Positions 28,839-37,110 of a stretch of 64,000 nucleotides of DNA are shown here, one piece after another. The position numbers and the translations under genes are program-made. The stretch spans positions 3,472,001 to 3,536,000 of the forward strand of contig NZ_CP029642.1 in NCBI RefSeq assembly GCF_003268655.1. Direction: 5' to 3'. Under the pieces are notes generated by a model, which worked only from the letters and a program-made list of their open reading frames with translations, had not been told where the DNA came from and did not search any database. Origin of the DNA: Arthrobacter dokdonellae (GTDB taxonomy: Bacteria; Actinomycetota; Actinomycetes; Actinomycetales; Micrococcaceae). Every line of letters starts with the position of its first letter. Position 1 is the stretch's first letter.

Positions 28839-30772
28839 ACTGTTTCGCTTTCAAGAACGGGAAGGCTGGTGGGAAGGTGGGCGGATCGGCCGGCCGTGGC
28901 ATGTACCCAGGTGTGCGGGCTCCGCCCGGGTGCCGGTTCTTCGGGGAAGTCGCCGCGGAAGTGCGCGCCCGCGGAATTCTCGCGGGCCAGGGCCGCGTGG
29001 ACCAGCAGTTCGGCCACGAGCCGGAGGTTTTCCAGCTCCGCCTCCGCTTGGGCGGCGGGCGGCGGGGCTGATCCCACCGCGGGTGCCACTGGAGCCTGCG
29101 TTGGAGTCACGGCAGTGCGGGCGGCGGGCGGCGCGACCGTCCCTGGCTCCTTCCGCCAGGCGGCCTGAGCGGCGGGCGGCGCGACAGTACGTGGCTCCTG
29201 CCGCCAGGCGGCCAGCTGCTGGGCCGCCGCCCTGAGCCCGTCCGCTGTTCGGACCACACCGGCATGGGCCCCCATGAGGCGCTGGAGTTGGTGCCGCGTC
29301 AATGCGGCGCCACCGGATGGGCCTATAAAAGCGACACCGGCGTAGTCCTGCACGGCCGGTCCGTCCAGATCCGGTACCGCGTCGATTGAGCGGGCGTCGA
29401 TTGAGCGGGCGGAGGACAGCGCCAGCAGGTGGGCTGGCCATCCGGCGGCAGGCCCCGCGCCCACCTGCTCGTCCCCGGCTGGCCAGCCGCCCGCGGCTTC
29501 GTGGCCGGCACCGCCGCGTGGGGCCCCGGGGCGGGTAGTTGTGGATTCCAGAAAAGACTCCACGGCGCGGCGGCCGAACACGAGGCCCTCGAGAAGGGAG
29601 TTGGAAGCAAGGCGGTTGGCGCCGTGGACGCCGGTGCAGGCCACCTCGCCGGCGGCGTACAGGCCCGGAAGCGACGTCTGCCCCCGCAGGTTGGTGGCCA
29701 CCCCGCCCATCCAGTAGTGCGCGGCCGGCGTGACGGGCAGCCATTCGCGCGTCCAGTCGAAGCCCAGCTCGCGCGTCCGGGCATCGATCGTGGGGAAACG
29801 CCGCGCCAGATAGCCGGCGCCGTGGGCCGCCTCCACGCCGGTGGCGTCCAGGACGACGGTTTCGCCTGCGGTGGACCCGGCCCGGGCGAGGTGCGCGACG
29901 ATGCTGCGGGACACGACGTCGCGCGGGGCGAGGTCGGCGTCGGGGTGGTACCGCCCCATGAAGGCGGTTCCGGTGCTGTCGCGGAGGACGGCCCCGGCCC
30001 CGCGGACTGCCTCGGACACCAGGAAGTTCTCGCCTACGGCAAGCGCCGTGGGATGAAACTGGAAGTATTCGAGGTCCGTGACGGTTGCCCCGGCCCGCCA
30101 CGCGGCGGCTAGCCCGTCGGCCGTGGCAACCGCCGGGTTGGTGGTGAAGTCGAACAGCTGCCCGGCTCCCCCGGTGGCGAGCAGGACGGCGTCGGCACTC
30201 ATGGTCAGGTGGGCACCGCTGGGGGTGAGCAGGGAAACGCCGGTGACGCGTCCGGCGTCGACCACCAGGTCTCTCACAAACGCGTGCTCCATGAGCCGGA
30301 CGGTGCCCAGGTCCACGGCTGCGCGCACGGCGCGGATCAGGCCATCGGCAATCGCCGCGCCGGTGGCGTCGCCGCCGGCATGGAGGATGCGGGCGGCCGA
30401 ATGTGCGCCCTCGAGCCCGAGCAGGCGCCGGCCCGTGGCGCCGTCACGGTCGAAGGCGACCCCGAAGCGTTCCAGGGCGGTGATGTCGCCGCACGCCTCC
30501 CTGCACAGGATGCGCACGGCCTCGGGGTTGCACTGGCCGGCACCGGCCGCCAGCGTATCGGCAACATGCGCCTCCACCGTGTCGCCTGGGGCGGCGTCGT
30601 CCGGCCCCAGCACGGCGCAGATGCCGCCCTGGGCGAAGCGGGTGTTGCTCTGCGCCAGCGCCCCCTTGGTCACGAGCGTGACGCGCAGCCCTGCCTCGGC
30701 GGCCAGCAGGCTGCTGAACAGCCCGGCGATTCCACTGCCGACCACAATGAGGTGCGAGTTGCGCGCAGTCAT
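28835..30772 (-). CDS. nadB: L-aspartate oxidase
   Basis: FAD enzyme that oxidises L-aspartate to iminoaspartate for quinolinate synthesis. It has 645 residues, about 100 more than the E. coli enzyme. FAD-binding VVGSGIAGLFSSLLA is near residue 10. Flavin and substrate blocks follow, including NTRFAQGGICAVL, LEYFQFHPTAL and GLYAAGEVACTGVHGANRLASN. The C-terminal third contains low-complexity insertions: a duplicated SARSIDARSIDA and a 16-residue tandem duplication (WRQEPRTVAPPA, then WRKEPGTVAPPA; DNA period 48 bp from 29121). It overlaps nadA and nadC by ATGA at both ends. Confidence 0.96.
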   Translation of the reverse strand: MTARNSHLIVVGSGIAGLFSSLLAAEAGLRVTLVTKGALAQSNTRFAQGGICAVLGPDDAAPGDTVEAHVADTLAAGAGQCNPEAVRILCREACGDITALERFGVAFDRDGATGRRLLGLEGAHSAARILHAGGDATGAAIADGLIRAVRAAVDLGTVRLMEHAFVRDLVVDAGRVTGVSLLTPSGAHLTMSADAVLLATGGAGQLFDFTTNPAVATADGLAAAWRAGATVTDLEYFQFHPTALAVGENFLVSEAVRGAGAVLRDSTGTAFMGRYHPDADLAPRDVVSRSIVAHLARAGSTAGETVVLDATGVEAAHGAGYLARRFPTIDARTRELGFDWTREWLPVTPAAHYWMGGVATNLRGQTSLPGLYAAGEVACTGVHGANRLASNSLLEGLVFGRRAVESFLESTTTRPGAPRGGAGHEAAGGWPAGDEQVGAGPAAGWPAHLLALSSARSIDARSIDAVPDLDGPAVQDYAGVAFIGPSGGAALTRHQLQRLMGAHAGVVRTADGLRAAAQQLAAWRQEPRTVAPPAAQAAWRKEPGTVAPPAARTAVTPTQAPVAPAVGSAPPPAAQAEAELENLRLVAELLVHAALARENSAGAHFRGDFPEEPAPGRSPHTWVHATAGRSAHLPTSLPVLESETV

Positions 30773-32256
30773 GCGACCGGAGTCCCCTGGGCGGCTCCGT
30801 CCCGGGCGCCGGCGGAGGCCTGCTCCGGAGCGCCGACGGAGGCCGGCGCCGGAGCACTGCCAGGCTGCGTCCGTGCAGGCTGCGTCCGTGACGTGGCCGC
30901 GGCCTGGCGTGCGGAGCGTTCCTGCACGGCTCGCGGCTTCGCGGCCAGCATGCGCTCAAGTGCCACCCGTGCGTGGACGGCCGTTGCCTCCGGAACGGTG
31001 ATCTGGTTCAGGACTTCCCCGCGCACCAGGCCCTCAAGCACCCAGGCCAGGTAGCCGGGGTGGATGCGGTACATGGTGGAACACGGGCAGATCACCGGGT
31101 CCAGGCAGAAGATGGTGTGCTGCGGGTACTGCCCGGCCAGCCGGTTCACCATGTTGATCTCCGTGCCGATGGCGAAGGTGCTGCCGTCCGGGGCGGCTTG
31201 GACGGCCTTGAGGATGTAGTCGGTGGAGCCGGACTCGTCCGCGGCGTCCACCACCTCCATGGGGCATTCGGGGTGGACGATCACGCGCACTCCGGGGAAG
31301 TCCGCCCGGGCCTGGTCGATCTGCGCCGTGGTGAAGCGTTTGTGGACCGAGCAGAATCCCTGCCACAGGACCACCTTCGCCTGGTCCATGACCTCAGGGC
31401 TGTTGCCGCCCAGAGGTTGGCGCGGGTTCCAGAGCGGCATCTGCTCCAGGGGGATGCCCATGGCCTTGGCCGTGTTGCGGCCCAGGTGCTGGTCGGGGAA
31501 GAACAGCACCCGCTGGCCGCGCTCGTAGGCCCATTCCAGCACCGTGGCGGCATTCGAGGACGTGCACACGATCCCGCCGCGCTCGCCGCAGAACGCCTTC
31601 AGGGCCGCGGAGGAATTCATATAGGTCACGGGGATGACGGGCACGCGCCCGTCGGCGTCCGGCTCGGTGCCGTAGTACGCCTCGAGTTCGGCCCAGCAGG
31701 CTTCCACGGACGGCACATCGGCCATGTCGGCCATGGAACAGCCGGCGGCCAGGTTCGGCAGGATCACCGACTGGTGCGCGCCGGAGAGCATGTCGGCCGT
31801 TTCGGCCATGAAGTGGACACCGCAAAACACGATGGCCTCGGCGTCGGCCCGTGCCTTGGCCGCATTGGCCAGCTGGAAGGAGTCGCCCAGGAAGTCGGCA
31901 AACCTGACCACCTCGTCGCGCTGATAGAAGTGGCCGAGAACGACGACGCGGTCGCCAAGTTCCTCCTTGGCGGCGAGGATGCGGGCGGTGAGGTCGTCGT
32001 CGGACGCGTCCTTGTATTCCTGGGGCAGCTGGCCTTGGCGCGGCGTGGCGGCCGGGGCGACGTCCGCGTTGGAGGCGCCGGGGCCGTAGCCGGGCGTTTC
32101 GGCAAGTGCCTCGGCCAGATCAAACTCCCAGGGACCCTTGGCCAGTGCGTCGTCGCAGCTTTCCTGTGGCCGGCCCGGTGTGCCGATCAGCGTCGCGTCC
32201 CGCTGTTCGGCCTGCTCGCGGGTGATGAGCTGGATGGTGGTGTTCACGGATGACAT
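30769..32256 (-). CDS. nadA: Quinolinate synthase
   Basis: [4Fe-4S] enzyme condensing iminoaspartate with dihydroxyacetone phosphate to quinolinate. It has 495 residues against about 350 in E. coli. The extra length is an N-terminal ~75 residues and a C-terminal Ala/Pro/Gln-rich tail of about 45. The conserved cysteines lie in VFCGVHFMAETA, GIVCTSSNA and the CLDPVICPCSTMY region. Other family blocks are LGHFYQRDEVVRFAD and HPECPMEVV. Start ATG 32256 has GGAG at 7 nt; the stop overlaps the nadB ATG. Confidence 0.96.
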   Translation of the reverse strand: MSSVNTTIQLITREQAEQRDATLIGTPGRPQESCDDALAKGPWEFDLAEALAETPGYGPGASNADVAPAATPRQGQLPQEYKDASDDDLTARILAAKEELGDRVVVLGHFYQRDEVVRFADFLGDSFQLANAAKARADAEAIVFCGVHFMAETADMLSGAHQSVILPNLAAGCSMADMADVPSVEACWAELEAYYGTEPDADGRVPVIPVTYMNSSAALKAFCGERGGIVCTSSNAATVLEWAYERGQRVLFFPDQHLGRNTAKAMGIPLEQMPLWNPRQPLGGNSPEVMDQAKVVLWQGFCSVHKRFTTAQIDQARADFPGVRVIVHPECPMEVVDAADESGSTDYILKAVQAAPDGSTFAIGTEINMVNRLAGQYPQHTIFCLDPVICPCSTMYRIHPGYLAWVLEGLVRGEVLNQITVPEATAVHARVALERMLAAKPRAVQERSARQAAATSRTQPARTQPGSAPAPASVGAPEQASAGARDGAAQGTPVA

Positions 32257-32288
32257 GGTGTGCTCCAGGGGGTGTGACGGTGACAGGG

Positions 32289-32363
32289 CTGCGGGAGGGC
32301 TTGGGAAAATTACCCATTATCTGCGGGAGGGCTTGTGAAAATTACCCATGATCTGCAGGAGGG
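32289..32363. repeat. 32-bp tandem duplication spanning the nrtR stop and the nrtR-nadA gap
   Basis: Two adjacent 32-bp units (32289-32320 and 32321-32352) differing at two positions, plus an 11-bp start of a third. The nrtR stop codon lies in the second unit. The duplication has lengthened the nrtR-nadA intergenic space to 85 nt. Confidence 0.93.
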
Positions 32364-33085
32364 TCGGTGGCCGGGGAACGTTCCGAGGTGGTCCCGGTGT
32401 AGCGGTACAGACGGGGCGGGCGGTGCTTGCCGCCCTGCAGGTATTCGTCGGTGGCTTCAATGTGCGCCGTCTGCTTGAGCTGGCGCCGGAAGTTGGCCGG
32501 ATCGACGGTGCGGTCCAGGACGGCCTCGTACACCTCGCGCACCTGGGCCAGGGTGAACGTCTCCCCGAGCAGGTGGTACGCGATGGAGCCGTAGGCCATC
32601 TTGTTCCGGAGCCGCCAGAGGGCATAGTCCACAATCTGGTTGTGGTCGAAGGCGAGCGTGCCCAGGCGGTCGGCGCGGAACCACTTCACGTTTTCCGATT
32701 CCTGCGCCATGTCCGCCTCGGTGGGCTGCACCATGGCCCAGTACACGATCGAAACGACGCGCTGGCTCGGGGAGCGGTGCAGGCCGCCAAAGGCATACAG
32801 CTGCTCAAGGTAGCTCGGCGCCAGCCCCGTGGTGTCCGCCAGGTTGCGGGCCGCCGCGTCCTGCAGCGAGTCCGCCTGGGTCAGCGGCCCGCCGGGCAGC
32901 GCCCACAGGTTCTTGAACGGCTCGCGGATGCGGCGCACCAGCGGCAGCCACAGGGTGGGCCGTCCGCTCGCCTCGCTGGGGCGCAGGGCGAAAATGACGG
33001 TGGATATGGCCAATGCCGGCGGCTGCGCCAGGCGCTCGCTGACATTGGCCGCGCTGGCAAAAGGCTCCCGGTCCATGACTCCCAC
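32342..33085 (-). CDS. nrtR: NrtR-type Nudix-related transcriptional regulator of NAD synthesis
   Basis: 247 residues. The N-terminal Nudix-fold domain (about 20-160) has a degenerate Nudix box: after NLWALPGGPLTQADSLQDAA the run continues ARNLADTTGL, lacking the R-E-x-x-E-E catalytic pattern. It therefore probably senses rather than cleaves (ADP-ribose is the ligand known for NrtR). The C-terminal winged helix (about 165-240) reads LLGETFTLAQVREVYEAVLD and FRRQLKQT, the NrtR signature. Start GTG 33085 or ATG 33076. It is first in the operon with nadABC-nifS, and an operator-like palindrome lies ten bases upstream, so autoregulation of the whole operon is likely. Confidence 0.9.
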   Translation of the reverse strand: MGVMDREPFASAANVSERLAQPPALAISTVIFALRPSEASGRPTLWLPLVRRIREPFKNLWALPGGPLTQADSLQDAAARNLADTTGLAPSYLEQLYAFGGLHRSPSQRVVSIVYWAMVQPTEADMAQESENVKWFRADRLGTLAFDHNQIVDYALWRLRNKMAYGSIAYHLLGETFTLAQVREVYEAVLDRTVDPANFRRQLKQTAHIEATDEYLQGGKHRPPRLYRYTGTTSERSPATDPPADHG

Positions 33086-33094
33086 CCCGATTCA

Positions 33095-33117
33095 CTAGTT
33101 AAGGTAATTTTGACTAG
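33095..33117 (-). promoter_or_regulatory. Candidate NrtR operator
   Basis: A 23-bp imperfect palindrome with outer half-sites CTAGT and ACTAG, A/T-rich inside, in a strongly G/C-rich region just before nrtR. Position and AT-rich dyad fit autoregulation of nrtR-nadABC-nifS. Binding is inferred. Confidence 0.6.
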
Positions 33118-33179
33118 AACTGATTCTACGGCGACGGCGCGGCTGAAACAAATCTTTTGAGGAAAAAGTCGCGGACACC

Positions 33180-33590
33180 CGTCGGGGAACCCGCCGGTTA
33201 ATCACGCCGCCCGGGGTGCTGCCGTCAGTTCCTGCCCGGCTTCCGGGTGGCGAATTCCAACCGCAGCAGCGGCAGCCACTCCCGGGGAACGGCGGCGGTG
33301 AGGACCTGTCCCCCAGGTCGACGCCCAGTCCCAGCACGTGCAGGTTGGAGTCACGGCGCGCGCCCGGGACGGAATCGCCGTCGACCATGAACGCGACGCC
33401 GCGCGCCGGGGCCCGGCGCCGCTTGTCCACGTGGTCCGCACGGCATCCCACAGCAGCGGTAGCCCATCCGGGACCGCCACTGCACGAGCCAGCCCGGCAG
33501 CGGGCCGGTCAGCGAACGTCAGCAGGGATACGGGAAAGGCGGCCGCCACCTCGCCCGGCGTGGGAGGTCCGGGCCGGTCGCTGGATCCAT
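33180..33590 (-). pseudogene. Decayed coding remnant with two apparent frameshifts
   Basis: The roughly 720-bp gap between nrtR and the permease contains protein-like stretches in three successive minus-strand frames: AAAFPVSLLTFADRPAAG and AVPDGLPLLWDAV; then ARGVAFMVDGDSVPGARR and NLHVLGLGVDLGD; then VLTAAVPREWLPLLRLEF ending in ATRKPGRN and a stop. Read in order they form one plausible ~130-residue C-terminal portion. This suggests a gene broken by two small indels. The family is not recognised. The rest of the gap (33600-33838) shows nothing I can name. Confidence 0.4.
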
Positions 33591-33838
33591 GCTGCGGTCA
33601 TAGTCCATGGCCCCAGTGCCCTGTATCGGCATCGCCGGCAACGACTGCCGCAGGGGCAGGAGCCTGCGGACTTGGGCACACAGGCGCCGTGGGGAATAAT
33701 CTCCCGTGGGGCGGGCCACATTGCGGCCACGCCCCGGCACCGCCACCCGAAGCCCCGGCACCGCGCCGCCCTCCGAACCAGGACCGGCGCCCCCGATGCC
33801 GTCCCGCACCCGTACCACCGAAGAAGGCCATCTCCTCC

Positions 33839-35239
33839 ATGAGCACCGAGCCGACCGTCGACAACCGGACCGCGCCTGCCACCTCGGGCCTGGGACACTC
33901 CCTGAAACAGCGGCAGCTGACCATGATGGGGCTGGGCAGCGCCATCGGCGCCGGGTTGTTCCTGGGCTCGGGCAAGGGCATCGAGGCAGCCGGCCCGGCC
34001 GTGCTGGTCTCCTATCTGGCCGCCGGCACCCTCATCATCCTGGTCATGTGGGCGCTGGGGGAAATGGCTGCGGCCAATCCCAACTCCGGGGCATTTTCGG
34101 TCTACGCTCAAAAGGCACTGGGCAGCGTGGCCGGGTCCACGGTGGGCTGGCTGTGGTGGCTGCAGCTGGTGGTGGTGATCGCTGCCGAGGCCCTGGGGGC
34201 GGCCTCGCTGCTGGTGGGCATTTGGCCCGTCCTGCCGGTCTGGGTGTTGACGCTGGTCTTCATGGTGGTGTTTACGGCAGTCAACCTGACCAGCGTGAAA
34301 AACTACGGCGAATTTGAGTTCTGGTTCGCGCTGCTGAAGGTTGCGGTCATTGTGCTGTTCCTGGCGTTCGGCGCCGCTCTGCTGCTCGGCTGGATCCCGG
34401 GCGCCGCGTCGCCGGGCCTGGGCAACTTCACCAACCACGGCGGCTTTGCGCCGAACGGCCTCACCGGCATTGCCACGGGACTGTTCGTGGTGGTTTTTGC
34501 CTTTGGCGGCACGGAAATCGTGGCGGTCGCCGCTGCGGAGACGGCCAACCCCGCCCGCAGCGTGGCCATCGCCGTGCGCACCGTGGTCTGGCGGATACTG
34601 GTGTTTTACGTCGGATCGATCTTTGTCATCGCGGCCATATTGCCCTGGAACTCCCCGGACCTCGACTCCCCGTTTGCGGGCGTGCTGAATTCCGCCGGCA
34701 TCGCCTGGGCCGGGACCGCCATCACGCTGGTCGCCGTCGCGGCCCTGCTCTCCGCCCTGAACGCTAACCTGTATGGCGCCTCCCGCATGGTGTATTCCCT
34801 GGCGGAGCGTGGCGAGGCTCCGGCCATCTTTGGGCGCACCAGCCCGCGCCAGGTGCCGCGGGCCGCCGTCGCCGTCTCGGTGACGTTTGGGTTCGTGGCG
34901 GTGGTCCTGGAACTGCTCTTCCCCGGCAGGGTCCTGGACGCGTTGCTCAACCTGGTTGGCTCCACCTGCCTGATGGTGTGGGGCACCGCCCTGGTGTCCC
35001 AGCTGGTCCTGCGCCGCCGGGCCGACCGCGACGGCACCCGGCTCCCGCTCCGCATGGCGGGCTTCCCGGCCCTGACCGGGATCGGCCTGGCCCTGCTCGC
35101 CGCAATCTTCGCCGTCGGGTTCTTCGGCGAGCAAAGCCGCGCGCAGCTCATCGGAACGTTCGCGCTGGTGGCGGGAATCGCCGTCGTCTGCTGGCTGGCC
35201 CAGCGCCGCCAGGAAGGCAAGGCGCGCCAGAAGGCGTAG
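33839..35239 (+). CDS. Amino acid permease (APC family)
   Basis: 466-residue integral membrane transporter with about 12 helices. The helix-1 signature LTMMGLGSAIGAGLFLGSGK starts near residue 29 and IVAVAAAETANPARSVAIAV is the family loop between TM6 and TM8. It resembles the GabP/aromatic amino acid permease group of the AAT subfamily, but the substrate is unknown. Start ATG 33839 (MSTEPTVDNRT) is the only one that gives a normal N-terminus. An AAGAAGG stretch lies about 10 nt upstream. Confidence 0.92.
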   Translation: MSTEPTVDNRTAPATSGLGHSLKQRQLTMMGLGSAIGAGLFLGSGKGIEAAGPAVLVSYLAAGTLIILVMWALGEMAAANPNSGAFSVYAQKALGSVAGSTVGWLWWLQLVVVIAAEALGAASLLVGIWPVLPVWVLTLVFMVVFTAVNLTSVKNYGEFEFWFALLKVAVIVLFLAFGAALLLGWIPGAASPGLGNFTNHGGFAPNGLTGIATGLFVVVFAFGGTEIVAVAAAETANPARSVAIAVRTVVWRILVFYVGSIFVIAAILPWNSPDLDSPFAGVLNSAGIAWAGTAITLVAVAALLSALNANLYGASRMVYSLAERGEAPAIFGRTSPRQVPRAAVAVSVTFGFVAVVLELLFPGRVLDALLNLVGSTCLMVWGTALVSQLVLRRRADRDGTRLPLRMAGFPALTGIGLALLAAIFAVGFFGEQSRAQLIGTFALVAGIAVVCWLAQRRQEGKARQKA

Positions 35240-35380
35240 CGAATTGCTTCCGCCCTGGAATGTGACTAGCGTCTCAGGTGGACGGTGTGCTCAACGGCGC
35301 GCATGCCGTTCCACGTTGGCCCATGATTTCGCTACTGTGGATGTACGACGGCGGCACGCGCCACCGCGGGAAAGGTCACC

Positions 35381-36199
35381 ATGTCCGCCCTTGGCAAGCA
35401 CCAGGCCGCCGCGCCCGTGCACACCATTGAAGGTGCCAGCGCCGGCCTCAATGTCGCCGCGTTCAACCCGGACTCCCCCGCAGCGCTGCCCCCGATCTTC
35501 CTGATCCACGGCTTTGCCTCCTCCATTGACCTGAACTGGGTCAAGAGCGGCTGGGTGGCGGCCCTTAACCGCGCCGGGCGCCGCGTGCTCTCGGTGGACC
35601 TGCCCGGGCACGGGCAGAGCGCCGCTCCTGTCGACCTGGATTCCTACACGCCGGGAAAGATCCGCGCCGACCTGCTGCAGGTGCTCATCGATGAGGGGGT
35701 GCGACCGCTGCGCGACGGGGACCCGACGTCCGGTGTGGACCTGATCGGCTATTCGCTGGGTTCCCGTCTGGCCTGGGAGTTTGGCGCCACGCAGCCGGAG
35801 CTGGTGCGCCGGATGGTGCTCGGCGGTCCAAACCCGCACGATCCCCTGGCCGACTTCGACCTGGCCGCCGCCCAGAATTTCCTCAACGACGGCACACCCA
35901 TCGCCGACGCATCCACCGCCTGGCTGCTGAACATGGCCCAGCTGGTCCCGTCGAACGACATCTTTGCCCTGCTGGCAATGGTCCAGGCCATCAAGCTGGA
36001 GCCATTCGACCCCACCGACGCCGTCCCCAAAATGCCGATCCTGCTGGTGGCCGGCGACCAGGACGAACGCGCCAGGTCGATGACCCGGCTGGCCGAACTC
36101 AGCGGGCGCGCCGAACAACGCGTCATTGCCGGACGGACCCACGAAAACACCGTGACGTCGCGGGAATTCAAGGACGCGGCCATCGCCTTCTTGAGCTAG
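35381..36199 (+). CDS. Alpha/beta-fold hydrolase
   Basis: 272 residues with the classical hydrolase order. The oxyanion stretch IFLIHGFASS is near residue 40 and VLSVDLPGHGQS follows. The nucleophile elbow is GYSLGS (Ser near 125). The acid is in LLVAGDQDER and the histidine in AGRTHENTV near 260. Esterase, lipase or C-C hydrolase activity is possible; the substrate is not predictable. Start ATG 35381 has AAAGG upstream. It precedes the phosphoribosyltransferase gene by 17 bp, so they may be cotranscribed. Confidence 0.88.
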   Translation: MSALGKHQAAAPVHTIEGASAGLNVAAFNPDSPAALPPIFLIHGFASSIDLNWVKSGWVAALNRAGRRVLSVDLPGHGQSAAPVDLDSYTPGKIRADLLQVLIDEGVRPLRDGDPTSGVDLIGYSLGSRLAWEFGATQPELVRRMVLGGPNPHDPLADFDLAAAQNFLNDGTPIADASTAWLLNMAQLVPSNDIFALLAMVQAIKLEPFDPTDAVPKMPILLVAGDQDERARSMTRLAELSGRAEQRVIAGRTHENTVTSREFKDAAIAFLS

Positions 36200-36216
36200 C
36201 GGAAGCAACCGAAGCC

Positions 36217-37047
36217 ATGGCGTACACCGCGGAACCGCGGCCCTGGCAGCCGTTCCTGGACAGGGACGACGCCGGGTCCCGGCTGGGGCTGGCGCTGCGC
36301 CGCCCGCTCGACGCGGCCATGCCGCGGGACCGCCGGCCGTGGAACGGTCGCGGCCCGGGCATCGGCCGCCACGGGAGCCGCAGCCAGGACCATGTCCACG
36401 ACGACGTCGCCGGGCAGCGCTTCGCCCCGACCGCGACTGCCCTGGTGCTGGGACTGGCCCGCGGCGGCGTCCCTGTGGCCGCCGGGGCGGCGCGGGCGCT
36501 GGGTCTGCCGCTTGGCGTGCTGGTGGTCCGGAAACTGGGCGTCCCCGGCTCACCGGAGGTGGCCTTCGGCGCCGTGGCGAGCTACGCGGGCAGGACCGCG
36601 GCCGTCCACCTGGAGCGGACCGTGCAGGAGCTGCGCCGGCACGGCTATGGCGTTGAGGAGCTGGACGGGGTGGAACGCGAGGAACGGGCCGAACTGGCGC
36701 GGCGCCAGGCGCTGTACGTCCGCACGCCACAACAGGCAGTTGCCGGCCGGACCGTGCTGTTGTGCGACGACGGACTCGCCACCGGCGCCACGATGCACGC
36801 CGCGGTGTCCGTCGTGCGGGAGGCCGGTGCGGCCACCGTGCTGGCCTGCGTGCCGGCCGGACCCCAGCCCATCTGCGCCGAGCTCGCCGCCGTCGCGGAC
36901 CGCGTGGTCTGCCTGCAGCCGTGGCCCAACCTCCGCGCCGTCAGCGAAGCGTACCTGAACTTCGGGCAGGTGGGCGACGCCGAGGTCCTGGCACGGCTGG
37001 ACGGTTACGAGCCGCCGTCCGACAGGTCCGGGACCCCGAAGCGCTAA
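36217..37047 (+). CDS. Phosphoribosyltransferase-domain protein
   Basis: 276 residues. After about 65 poorly conserved residues comes a type I PRTase fold: LVLGLARGGVPVAAGAARAL, then LPLGVLVVRKLGVPG, and the PRPP loop TVLLCDDGLATGATMHAA near 185. This group (often annotated as predicted phosphoribosyltransferases next to hydrolases) has no firmly known substrate. The adjoining alpha/beta hydrolase is a recurring partner in other genomes. The first ~60 residues may be a later start or a linker. Confidence 0.85.
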   Translation: MAYTAEPRPWQPFLDRDDAGSRLGLALRRPLDAAMPRDRRPWNGRGPGIGRHGSRSQDHVHDDVAGQRFAPTATALVLGLARGGVPVAAGAARALGLPLGVLVVRKLGVPGSPEVAFGAVASYAGRTAAVHLERTVQELRRHGYGVEELDGVEREERAELARRQALYVRTPQQAVAGRTVLLCDDGLATGATMHAAVSVVREAGAATVLACVPAGPQPICAELAAVADRVVCLQPWPNLRAVSEAYLNFGQVGDAEVLARLDGYEPPSDRSGTPKR

Positions 37048-37110
37048 CATGGCATGACGGCCGGATCCTCCGGACACCCCCCACCTACATCATCGGAGAG
37101 CACCGGGCCC

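Noticed and set aside
33600..33838. N-terminal extension of the amino acid permease reaching back to 33338
   Set aside because: The added 167 residues are Arg/Pro/Ala-rich without family match, and the APC-family N-terminus begins shortly after ATG 33839.
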